A DNA stretch of 64,000 nucleotides. Origin: Beverwykella pulmonaria (taxonomy: Eukaryota; Ascomycota; Dothideomycetes; Pleosporales; Melanommataceae). Each line of letters starts with the position of its first letter. Position 1 is the stretch's first letter. Positions 47,339 through 57,684 of this stretch are shown here, one piece after another. The stretch covers positions 517,894 to 581,893 of the forward strand of contig BCHH01000011.1 of the NCBI GenBank assembly GCA_001599595.1, written 5' to 3'. Position numbers and translations under genes: made by a program. The notes below the pieces were generated by a model. That model was given only the letters and a program-made list of their open reading frames with translations. It was not told the origin of the DNA and made no database searches.

Positions 47339-48456
47339 ATGATAGCCCTCGGCCTCGAAGGCAGCGCAAACAAGATAGGCATCGGCCTAATCTCACATCC
47401 ATCACCAAACGAACCGCCCATAGTCCTCTCCAACCTCCGACACACATATCTTTCCCCCCCAGGCGAAGGTTTCCTCCCAAAAGATACCGCCATACACCAC
47501 CGAGCATGGGTTGTCCGATTGATAAAGCAGGCTGTACGGCAAGCTGGTGTCAAAATCCAGGATATAGATTGTATATGCTACACCAAAGGCCCTGGCATGG
47601 GCGCACCTTTGCAAAGCGTTGCGCTCGCGGCGCGAACATTAAGTCTACTCTGGGACAAACCGCTCGTGGGCGTTAACCACTGCGTTGGGCGTATGCTCCA
47701 GCCCTCCTATATTTGGCAGAAGAAGAGCTAGCTAACATCAAGGGGCCAGACATCGAAATGGGCCGCGCAATAACCCACGCCTCCAACCCGGTTGTCCTCT
47801 ACGTCTCCGGTGGCAACACCCAAGTCATCGCCTACTCCGCCCAACGCTACCGCATCTTCGGCGAGACCCTCGACATCGCCATCGGAAACTGCATCGACCG
47901 CTTTGCACGCACCCTGATGATCCCTAACGACCCCTTCCCGGGTTACAACGTCGAGCAGCTTGCGAAGAAAGGCAAGAACTTGGTGGATATGCCGTACGCG
48001 GTCAAGGGCATGGATGCGAGCTTTTCGGGGATATTGGCAGCAGCAGATTTGCTCGCAGCACAGATCGACGAGAGTCTACCGCTGGACAAGAGACTAAAGA
48101 CAGAGGAGGGCGAGGTGGTGACCAAGGCGGATTTGTGTTTTTCGTTGCAGGAGACGATTTTTGCCATGCTGGTAGAGATTACAGAAAGAGCGATGGCACA
48201 TGTAGGTTCGACGCAGGTGCTGGTAGTAGGAGGCGTGGGGTCAAATGAGCGGCTGCAGCAGATGATGGGGTTAATGGCAAGGGATCGAAGAGGGAGTGTG
48301 TTTGCGACGGACGAGCGGTTTTGCATCGACAACGGCATCATGATTGCGCATGCTGGTTTGCTCGAATTCAAGACGGGCGTTACTACCAAGTTGGAGGACA
48401 GCACGTGTACGCAAAGATTCCGGACTGATGAGGTGTTTGTGGGATGGAGGGAATGA
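47339..48456 (+). CDS. KAE1: KEOPS tRNA threonylcarbamoyltransferase Kae1 (352 aa)
   Basis: Exons 47339-47690 and 47750-48456 with a 59-nt intron. It opens [16 protein letters not shown], the Kae1 hallmark. [17 protein letters not shown] follows, and the junction rebuilds GVNHCVGHIEMGR, whose His114 and His118 bind the metal. [15 protein letters not shown] is the ATP-binding ASKHA motif. The C-terminal [10 protein letters not shown] supplies the third metal ligand (Asp344). The length matches cytosolic Kae1, not the longer mitochondrial Qri7. With Bud32, Cgi121, Pcc1 and Gon7 it adds t6A37 to ANN-decoding tRNAs. Confidence 0.95.
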
Positions 48457-49834
48457 AGGTCCTCTGTGTTAACAAAAAGAAAGTCATCCTTGTTCTATTG
48501 AACATAATATCCATCACATGTCTACCGTGGGTATGTTTGTGCCTCATCTGTTCGGGTTAAACCTCCACTAACAGACTAGCAGAGAGCAACAATGCATTAT
48601 ACAACCTGCTTATAAAGATATACGAAGAAAAATTAGCGTTGAAGCACCGCAGAACGGAACAGCAAAACCGAGCCGCCCACTGAGCGATGCCCCTTAGCAT
48701 TCCGATAACGCATGTAAGATCATACACATCACACCGGCGTGAACGCCGTATACGACAAAGCGATAGGACCGAATATACGTCTCTAATTCACCAGACAACG
48801 TTCCCCGTCGTATCGTGTCGTATTCGTAGAGAAATGACCAGACGTGAGCTTTCGTCCGACTAAGAAACGTACCTTGTATACTACCCTCTTTACGTATACG
48901 TCGCGGACCGACACGGAGTGATCGAGATTAGACCTTTCTCTCTAAACTTTGTCCTGTGATATGTTTCTCCATACTACTCACTGCTACTTACCTTGCTATT
49001 CTGCACCCAACCTCCACTCCACCAGTGATGCTAGCCAAAACCTTAGTGTCAGCATCGTACGTATCCGTACAAATGAGAACGAGTCCGAATCGTAAATTAA
49101 TTTCGTCTAGCCAAATAAACTTCTCGCGTTCCATTTCTAAGTTTCTAATCCCAAATCCAAGGACAGTCACTGGCTGTTTCTCGTCAGCGGAAGCCCGCGG
49201 AAGAGACCGTCGAACGCCCCCGATTCCCGGCCCACCACCGCGTTACTTTCCAAACCATAACTATGGCTCTAATGCAGGTACGCCCGCCTTTGCCATAAAT
49301 ATCCATGACTGATGTGGAATGCTCGGAATGCACGATTCCGAAAAGAGTTTGTTGTTGTAACTGGCATTATTAACCTAGAATACATGCATGCCACTCTGCG
49401 TGTGTCGACAACTTCACAGCTCGGAGTCCGAGCCCGAGTCCGACCAGACCTCCTTCCTGTTCATTCCTCTTCCCATAAATAGAATGCCATACATGCCTAT
49501 TTCCTACATGTCGTGTGCTCCGGGCTCTATGTGTACCCACGACGCCCTGCGTGCGTTGCTGCCAAAGTGGAAGAAAAAAAAAGTGATTAAAACTCGAGTA
49601 GGACGGATGGTCATCAGTCGACTGACGCAGCCGTTTGATACCGTATCCGTGAAATACGTGCGCACAAGAAGCAGACGAAATAAAAACCGTGAGAAGAACC
49701 GAACCAGGACACAAAGCAATGGAGGAGCACACAAAGAGCGCCGGGAAATGCAGCACAACAGTGTTATTACAAAAAATAAGTTTCGCTTATTAAATGAAAC
49801 CGGGCTGAAGAAGACGACGGTACTCTTGCGGCTT
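48457..49834. other. Convergent intergenic region, 1.4 kb
   Basis: Between the stops of KAE1 and the GT32 gene. The plus frame 49388-50431 overlaps the antisense of the GT32 exons and has no domain, so I do not call it. Confidence 0.5.
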
Positions 49835-50996
49835 TTAGACTTGGTGCCGGTCATCCAGCTCGACGTCCTTCTGGCTTATCCGGCGGTAGAAAGGCATCCG
49901 GGAATACATAGAGCGGCCTTTAGGGGCGTTGGTTTGGCGCGGCCGTATGCAAGTGGTGTACAAGCAGAAGAGGAGCGCGAAGCCGGCTGTGAAGCCGGCG
50001 AAGGTGATGAGCACCCAATGCTGGCCCATCCAGAAGATCAGCTTGACGTCGCTGCTGTGCCAGCTGTTGCCCAGATGGTGCGTGAAGAAGCTCCACGGAT
50101 GGTGGTTATACTCGTCGGGGAAGAGGATGCGGACTCGGTCGTCGCCCACGGGGTTTCCGTTGTTGTAGTGCCGCCAGATCAGGCTCAGGAAGAGGGGTCC
50201 TGTGGAGGCCATGACGGTAATATAGGGCAGAATCCACCGGCGGTTGTAGTCTGGCAGCGAGTCGATGGCCTTGAGGAAGAAGGGGTGACGAGGAATGGCG
50301 CCCATAGCGTCGTTGGAGATGCCCGTGGGGGTCGTGCGGCGGACCCAAGCCGGGTAGGCGAGGAGGGGGTCGAGGCTGCGATTGCATCCCTAAGACATGT
50401 ATTAGCCATGGCCTGGTGCCCAGACGCGTGAGGCGCTTACATCGTCCAAGTCTATGTAGATGCCTCCGAAGTGGTGCAGCACAAAGTATCTTATCGCGTC
50501 TGCGCGCTGGATCGGGTAATTGTAGCCATCAAAGGTCTCGAGGAACCATGGATATCTGACAGGCGTTAGCACCATACCTCGCACAACGGGCGATTACAAG
50601 GGAACCTACTCGTCGGCAATGAATTCGCGAGATTTCTTGTCCGTCCAGAGCTACACGACGTTATCAGCCTCTGTTTGCCAACCGGTTGGACGCAGCGAGC
50701 CACGCGGGGTGACGCACCTTGTACTCGTAGTCCGGGTGCAGATCCAAGCAGCTCTGCTGCGGGCCCTTCCAGTGCGCGGGGATGCTCGTGTTGATGTAGG
50801 TCTGGTGTATGATTTTGGGGATCAATTGCGGCCGCTCGCTGATGGCGCCCGAGTTGGGTGCCGGGAGCTCGGCACGCGATATGGCGTCCTCGCGGCCGTC
50901 GACAATCAAGAGACTGATGAGGATCCAGACATGCTGCACAGCGAAGCCCAGGACGAGGATGGTGGCCAGGACGAAGAAGATGATGCTTTTGCGCAT
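49835..50996 (-). CDS. SUR1: Inositol-phosphoceramide mannosyltransferase, Sur1/Csh1 type, GT32 (329 aa)
   Basis: Exons 50996-50718, 50650-50610, 50555-50441 and 50389-49835; all phases agree and the second exon is 41 nt. An N-terminal signal anchor (IIFFVLATILVLGFAVQHVW) is followed by the GT32 core: LIPKIIHQTYINTSIPAHWK, LWTDKKSREFIADEYPWFL, YPIQRADAIRYFVLHHFGG and the DxD-type IYIDLDDGC. PTGISNDAMGAIPRHPFF follows. Two C-terminal hydrophobic segments (PYITVMASTGPLFLSLIW and WVLITFAGFTAGFALLFCLY) complete a Golgi membrane topology. The enzyme transfers mannose from GDP-mannose to inositol phosphorylceramide, giving MIPC. Partner Csg2 is not in this window. The basic cytosolic tail (RRISQKD) may aid retrieval. 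Confidence 0.9.
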
Positions 50997-53215
50997 GGCT
51001 GCGGCTGGTACGCTGGTCTCCTGTCTGGCGCGGTGGTCTGTCCGGGGAACAGGCTCAGGGGCGTCGAGGGCGAGATGCCGCTTTGGCGGACTGGAGACGT
51101 GCGGGAGAAAGAGAAGCGGGCGCTGTCAAACGGTCATGTAGGTATTAGTCGCGACGTGGGGCACAGTAACGGCGGCACGGGGAGGAGAGAGAAGAAGTAT
51201 GAAAGAATGAAACGGTGCCGGCTGGGGGATTAAGGCTGGCTGTTACACGGGCGCAGGGCAGGGCTTAGGCCGGGCTAAGGAGCGAACGGGCAATTTGAAA
51301 ACTCGCTAATGCGGGGGACCCTAGTCCCCTGCGAGCTAGACCCTCGCAGTCCGCACTGCTCCTGGTGAGTCTTGCGAACTTGCGAGGCGACGTCGAGGCC
51401 TCGTTCACACCACTCGCTCGCTCACGACGGCAGCCAACGCGTTTGCTCAGCACACGCTGCTCTGTATTCTTTTCGGTGATCACGCCTCGCCGCCACGCCT
51501 GTCTTTCTATCTTTGGGGCGTGTCGTGAGCTGAGGGCTGTGCTGCTGCACACTCCGCTTGTCCGCAGCACAGGTGAGGTGGGATGACGAAGCTCTGCGTC
51601 GAACGGAGCGCGCTACACACGCCGCTGCTGCGACGGTGCTGCATGTTTCCTTCTTTCGCATCATGCCATGCCCAGGCCAGGTTCTGTGAGACCCTCGCCA
51701 TCATCGAAAGATACCCCTCCATCAAGCGAAATGCGATGGCGCCGATAAAGGAACCCGCAAGCCGCGCCCCCCGGTCAGTCGACCACATGCGCTATACAAT
51801 TTGCCCGATGAGGAATCGCTCGTCTTCACGTGGTGTTGAATAACCCCCAACCCCGCCGTTGTGGCTTCAGAGGGCTTCACCACAGCGCAACGCCATGATC
51901 TCGCTACCTCGACCCGGTCCTTCGTCGCGACGCCGACATTTACGATCCTTCGTTGCCGTTGGCGAGCGTGGTTGGTTCGTCGGCCCTCTGTGTGTCCGTC
52001 AAAGTCGGTCGGTCTTGTTATGAGGATTGTCCGTAGCGACTGCTAGCCCGAGTCGACGCTGAAATGCTGGTAAACAGGTCAGTTCTGCGCATCGCTGCAT
52101 CTGGACTCCATCCGAAACCACGCAGGCCGGGCCTCCTGTGAATGTGTCATTCATAGCACTCTCCACCGCCTTCCCTGACACGTCTTACAACGCCATAAAA
52201 GCTCCTTTCTGCGCGAGTCCTTTTTTCGCCGCCAGTTGTGCGATTCACTGCACCCAAACCAGCCACCGCGCAAACCCATTGATCCGGTTAAGGGCCCCGC
52301 ATCCTCACCAAAGCTCAGCTCAGCTCACAAAAAGTCACCTATGATCTACCGGAAGTTAAGAGACACATTTGATCTGCATAACCAACGCCTTGTCGGTCTC
52401 GGTACTCTGATCTCGCTACCGCTCAGACCATGCCGTCCTTACCTACTTGTGCCTCGAGTAGTCTACCGTGACCTTTTGTTTGCCATTCAGCACGGGTTTG
52501 GCAACTTGCTGTACAAATGCTACGTTTATCTAGCACTCACTAGGACAGGCCGAGGTCATTTCCACCTATTGACCTTTTGCTATATTGCTTTGGCAGACGA
52601 CGAGAAAGTACATCGCATCCCGTTCAATATCGCCGCGGAATCGCCTTTTGCTCCCTGCACTGCTTTGCATTGCCCGCTGTGTGGCTGCCTATTATGCAAC
52701 TCCACATGCTCGATGGACCCGCAGACAACACCCGCTTCCACAATTCGCATTGGCTACGGCACTCTATCACGATTTCACCACCCAATAGCAACCGTGTTGC
52801 ACCCATTTTCTCTTGTTTTCTTTTCTTTTTCGCCGCCTGGCTTTGCCGTGCGCCTTTGTTTGCCGTTTCTGTCGTCCCGCTGCCACCATTCATTCGACTT
52901 AGTCCCATCTCCTCTCAAATCCATTCTTAGCCTTTGGCACCCCGGCGACCTGGGCTTTGGCTCAATTGGAGCAACGGCAGCCATCGCTAGCTCATGATTT
53001 TTTATTTTTTATCCTTGTGGTTGCGATCGTCGCATCTTTCCGTCCCTGGCACAGGGCTCGCAGATAGTACCCTTTGATGTCTTAAATGCGAAGGGAGCCT
53101 TCAAATAGCAACCCTTTGCTCAACTTCCCGCGCTCGAATTTACATCTCGATTTCACCCGCAGTTTTCCCATTCCAATGTTTGCGTTCAACTGGGTTAATC
53201 ACCCCTCCTAATGAT
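50997..53215. other. Divergent intergenic region, 2.2 kb
   Basis: Separates the GT32 gene from the 7-TM gene. GC-rich at 51.0-52.1 kb. The 253-codon frame at 52236-52997 lies just upstream of the 7-TM gene and is Leu/Pro/Cys-rich without a domain; I judge it leader or chance. Confidence 0.5.
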
Positions 53216-54584
53216 ATGGCGTTCCGCTTGGGCCTTGCTGATGGAATGTCGAAGGCTGCTTGGTTCTGGATGCCCTTTACGGTCATAGCCTCTTCGACTC
53301 CCATTTCCAACTCGGGATCGCCGTGGTCAAGCAGGGACTCCCACAACGCCACATCGTCTTCCGACTGGAATGATTCTGAACCCATCGTCTATGGCGAGTC
53401 ACCAGCGTCTCGGACCATCTATACAGTGGTTTCCTTAGTTTGCATATCGCTTCTAACAGGGATGCTTGGTAAGAGAATCCCATAGATGAAATGCCATGTC
53501 CTGATATACTCGTAGGATATCGTGCGAAGCAACTGGGACGACACCAGCTGAAGATGCTCAACCTGACTCGCGTTTTAGTCCTGGTCCTCAACTTCTTGGC
53601 TCTTTCTTTCGTCACTTCAGCAGCCGTAGTTGAGAGCGGCCTTGGCCTTTCCACATCGTCTGTTTGCCATTCTACTATTATCATCTGTCTAGCGTTCTAC
53701 GTTGGCGCCAAAGTGACAATGTAAGCGCACCTCATTCCTGGGCACAATATGATGCTGTAGTAGACGTTTGTCCTAGCATGGCACTCAACATACTCGCGTC
53801 TCTCTGCTGATTCCTTCAGGTATACTTTTCTAGTGGAGCGAGCACATGCCATGCGCGCACCATATATGCAGCGAACGCGCGATTGGATATGGGTCATGGG
53901 AATGCTGGCTATCGTTGGTGGATTTGGAAGCATTGCCATTTGCGGCTTCCTCTGGCCTATTTCTGACATATCCTCCAATGACGGACGGTGTCGGATAGGG
54001 CTACCTTTCAAAGTAACGGTTCCCCTGGTCTCCTTCGACGTAGTCATCAACATGGCACTCACTGCCATATTCATCTACCTCCTACGGCCCCTCCTACGGT
54101 TCCGCAGCATGGACAACTCGGAGGTCCCAGCAAACATGTTCACCAAGGGACTGCGCCGGATCCTGAAGAACACTGGACAGCCGGATAACACAGACTTGTT
54201 TCCGATGAACAGGAACTTTCTCAAGTCGGTTGAGGCGCTACTTTGGAAGTCTTCTATCGGGTCGGTGCTGGTTATGCTGCCCACAGTGGGAAATATAGCG
54301 GCACTATGTTCACTACAAGGCCGTGAGCTGGGGTGGCTGTGTTTGACCATCTGCACATTTGACGGTATGCCTGCTTCATCTATTAGCCTCTTTTCCTCAT
54401 GTGCTCTCGCAATGCTATGGCACGGAACCCTGCTGACGTAGCAACAGTAACGTGGTCAGTATGTGTAGTTCACTGGCTCACTATAGGCTCCTCAGAGGTG
54501 GATGAACGTGCCCTGGCATTGTTGGCCCAGGCAGACTCTGCAAGCAATACATCCACTGCGCTGGCGCCTTCTTATAGCGGGTAA
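53216..54584 (+). CDS. Orphan seven-helix membrane protein, GPCR-like layout (379 aa)
   Basis: Exons 53216-53468, 53516-53720, 53820-54364 and 54448-54584. The N-terminus (about 65 aa) is Ser/Asn-rich with NATS and NDSE glycosylation sites, so probably outside. Seven hydrophobic segments follow: IYTVVSLVCISLLTGML, LTRVLVLVLNFLALSFVTS, CHSTIIICLAFYVGAKVTMY, WIWVMGMLAIVGGFGSIAIC, TVPLVSFDVVINMALTAIFI, SIGSVLVMLPTVGNIAALC and GWLCLTICTF with WSVCVVHWLTI. A conserved-looking VERAHAMRAPYMQRTRDW loop lies between helices 3 and 4, and a basic loop (RRILKNTG) between 5 and 6. The layout resembles uncharacterised fungal 7-TM receptor-like proteins. No known GPCR class signature is seen and the ligand is unknown. 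The C-terminus is short and acidic. Confidence 0.72.
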
Positions 54585-54731
54585 ACTACGATGTTCGTTG
54601 GGACTTTTCCTTAAAATACATCGGACCTGCCAACGCTATAGCAGTATTCCTGCAAGTATGACTGGGCAACCAGGGGGATCTCGATCGGAAAGGGCACTCG
54701 ATAACGCGACTTGTCCACTTGTGCACACAGC

Positions 54732-55313
54732 TCAGAAGTCGGAATCCTCCTCCTCGATAATGGTCTGAGACAAAAAGCCTCGCTTCCTGCGCAACCCTGG
54801 CGCAGTCTTCAGCATGGTAGGATTCTCGGCATGGTCGAGCGTTTCGGCCTTCCTTCTGCGCCTCGCAGCGCTGAACGCTGCGGCCGTTCTCCCTCTGGAG
54901 CCCGCTTTGGGCTCACTCGTGACGTCGATGCTGAAGGTGGACGAGAGGAAACTGAAGGAAAAGTGCAGAAAGGCTCCGGCGAGGCATCCTATCAGACCGG
55001 CGATGCCGAGGTATATGTATATGGTCTAGATAGATTGCGGCGTTTAGCATAATACCCGGATTGGAATTTTTGGTGTCTCGTATTCAAAGATAATGCACAC
55101 TTAACATACCTCGATTCGGTCCAGCACGTGCAAATGGAATGGGAAAAGGACGATGCTGAGGAGTGCCCCTGCCACGTATGTAATGGGTAGGAGGATGAAT
55201 TGTGTAACGCTCCAGATGGGCGTGAGGACGAAAGTGATGGCGTGGAACAGCTTGATGACCGGAACGCATGCGTAGTAGATGATTGTCGACAGGGTCGCCA
55301 GTTTATCGCCCAT
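54732..55313 (-). CDS. Small conserved-looking two-helix membrane protein (165 aa)
   Basis: Exons 55313-55110 and 55025-54732 with an 84-nt intron. Residues 1-60 carry two or three hydrophobic stretches (STIIYYACVPVIKLFHAITF, FILLPITYVAGALLSIVLF). A further one follows the intron (IYLGIAGLIGCLAGAFLHFS). The cytosolic tail is basic (AARRRRKAETL) and ends in an acidic TIIEEEDSDF. I do not recognise the family; the precise phase and lack of stops over 98 codons support a real gene. It is convergent with the 7-TM gene and divergent from the AMPK beta gene. Confidence 0.65.
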
Positions 55314-55804
55314 TGTGGCGAGGTGCAGCAGTGGTGGTGTGGTGGTAAGGGATGGTGGGGAGTGAGGTAGGTGGTATGCTACGCGATCGACATGGTGGAT
55401 GGGCGCAACGATGTCCATTCAGAGGTGGAAGGCGCGCTCCAAGGCGGATGTGAACGGCAGCAGCAGTATATAGATGGATATGATGCTGGCATCGGGCATG
55501 CTGAAGGACACCAACATGCGTGGCCGTCCACAGCACGCACTGCAGACGACTCCACGGCCCCGCGATACGCACCGCTAGCGGCCTGTGCGTGCTGCGCTGA
55601 CTGCCCTTGCAGCGAGCTTGCGAAATCTGGGGCCGGCGGGCCTCAGATAGAAGTAGTGCAGGTCTCTTGTCTCGCCGTCCCGCTGCCGCGAACGCACCCT
55701 CGAACCTCGTTCCATCTCGCATCGTGAATCTTGGCCTGGATGGAACATCTGAAAGCCGCCCTCAGCCAGCCCTACGCAGCATCGAGCCCGCCGATTTCAA
55801 TGGA
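55314..55804. promoter_or_regulatory. Divergent promoter, small membrane protein and AMPK beta gene
   Basis: 491 bp between the two ATGs. The AMPK frame is open upstream to about 55,607, but without an ATG or known domain, so I treat it as leader. Confidence 0.45.
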
Positions 55805-57684
55805 ATGGGGAACCAACCATCTCGGTCCGCTCCGGCAAGCAGCAATCCCCAGTCGCCCGTCAACAACAGCAGCAGCAGCACCGGTAGCGTCGTGCTCTCG
55901 TCACATGGCCCCGCGCACAGGAATGCGGGCCCTGTGAAGCCCACGCACCATCACCCACGCCGACGGGAGAGCATACAGGCGCTCAACATCAAGCCTGCGA
56001 ATGCTGCTCCGCCGGCCACGAGCCTCGACGCCACCACCCATCCCACCTTTGCCCACCCGCACGCGCGGGGCCGCTCGCAGACCGTAGCTGCTACCGGCCC
56101 AACGTCGAGCACCTCCACCACCAACACCCTCACGACAGTCGCCACACAGCTGCGCGCCGCCCACGACAACTCACGCCCGTCCAGCGACGACACCATGGGC
56201 AACGAGCAGAGCCGCCAGAAGGGCCGGGCCCACGGCCGCACCATCACCCCGCCAGATTTGAAGCCGCCCGCAGACAAACCCGCACCGTCGCCACATACAA
56301 GGCCCGTCAATGTGCCCGCCGTGCCTCGAGAAGAGCCCTGCACCGCGCCGCTGTCATCCATCGAGCCTGCCGATGCCTCGCAGGACTACTTCGTGCCCTC
56401 GTCGCAGTTCAGCCGCCCGCCCCGCCTGCCGCTGCCCATCGAGGAGGAGGTGCACACGCCAGGGTCCCCAATTCTCTCGCCCGCCGACTTTACGGGCCCT
56501 ATATACACCAATGAGGCTGATGGCGTGCTGCCGCGACGTACGTCGGTGCTGAGCAGCACAACGGCCGAAGACGACGACCTGGGTGAGGAGTTCAAGGGCC
56601 CCCAGGGACAGCCCACGGTGCCCACGCTGATCGAGTGGGAGGGCCCCGGCGAGCGCGTTTACGTCACAGGCACATTCGCCGGCTGGAATCGCAAGTACAA
56701 GCTGCATCGAAAGTAAGTGGAGCTGTTTGCTAGTCGAACATTGAGCAGGTCTCAGAGCACCGGTCAGATACATCCATGCTCCTGTTTTAGCTGCCTGCCT
56801 CTACCCGTGTGCCTGCCCGTACCACGCACCGCCTCTCTTCAGCCTTGCATATCTTAACTCTATCCCTCAACAATTTTCGCTTTCGCTTCACCTCGAAGTT
56901 ACACTACACACCCACAGTACTGACATGCAATTTGCGCAGTGGTCCAAGTAAAAAGAAAGATGTCCTCTCCGCCATGGTCAATATCGTGCCTGGCACCCAC
57001 CATCTCAAGTTCATTGTGGATGGCGACATGACGACTTCCGATAAACTCCCCACCGCGGTTGATTACACCAACATCCTTGTCAACTACCTCGAGGTCTCGG
57101 TCGACGACATTCCCCAGCCGGATACGGGCGTCGCGGATGACATCAAACCCTCTGAGCCCATTCCCGTGCAAGACTTGCGTGCACCAGACGGAATCTTCCC
57201 TCCCCAGATACTACCCCCAGAACCAGAGCCACAGCCTCCGAAAGTAACAGTACCCAATATACCAAAAGCCAATATTCCTGTGTCTGCGCCGTCACCTAGA
57301 AAATACCATGATGCCATTCCCCGCTATCTACTTGATCTTGATGCTCCCGAGGAATCATCACGCATGGCGCGTGCAAATGCTGTAGCCAGCAATCTCCCGA
57401 CTCCGCCTTCCCTGCCCATGTTCTTGAGCAAGAGCATCTTGAACGGGACGACGCCGATGAAGGATGACAGCAGTGTCCTAATCATGCCCAATCATACAGT
57501 GCTGAACCACTTGGCAACGAGCAGCATCAAGGACAACATCCTGGCGACGAGCGGGACGACGAGGTATAAGCAAAAGGTGAGCTCCGCAGTTCCTAATTAC
57601 TCAGGGATATATAAACTAATTGAGGCGCAGTTCCTAACGACCATTATGTACAAACCGAAACATGAAGAGGTATACGAACACTGA
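55805..57684 (+). CDS. SNF1/AMPK beta subunit (532 aa)
   Basis: Exons 55805-56712, 56940-57576 and 57631-57684; introns of 227 and 54 nt. MGNQPSRS opens with a myristoylation-type Gly2. A long disordered region follows (Ser/Pro/Ala, with a second internal MGNEQSRQKG near residue 131). The CBM48 glycogen-binding domain (about 278-365) reads PTLIEWEGPGERVYVTGTFA, GWNRKYKLHR and NIVPGTHHLKFIVDGDM. The C-terminal ASC domain, which binds the alpha and gamma subunits, ends LNHLATSSIKDNILATSGTTRY and, after the last intron, FLTTIMYKPKHEEVYEH. Homologous to yeast Sip1/Sip2/Gal83; filamentous fungi usually have one. It tethers and localises the Snf1 kinase that derepresses alternative-carbon genes. 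Confidence 0.92.

Noticed and set aside
49388..50431. Long plus-strand frame of 347 codons
   Set aside because: It is mostly antisense to the GT32 gene exons and lacks any domain.
52236..52997. 253-codon plus frame upstream of the 7-TM gene
   Set aside because: No motif; Leu/Pro/Cys-rich translation of pyrimidine-rich DNA; more likely leader sequence.
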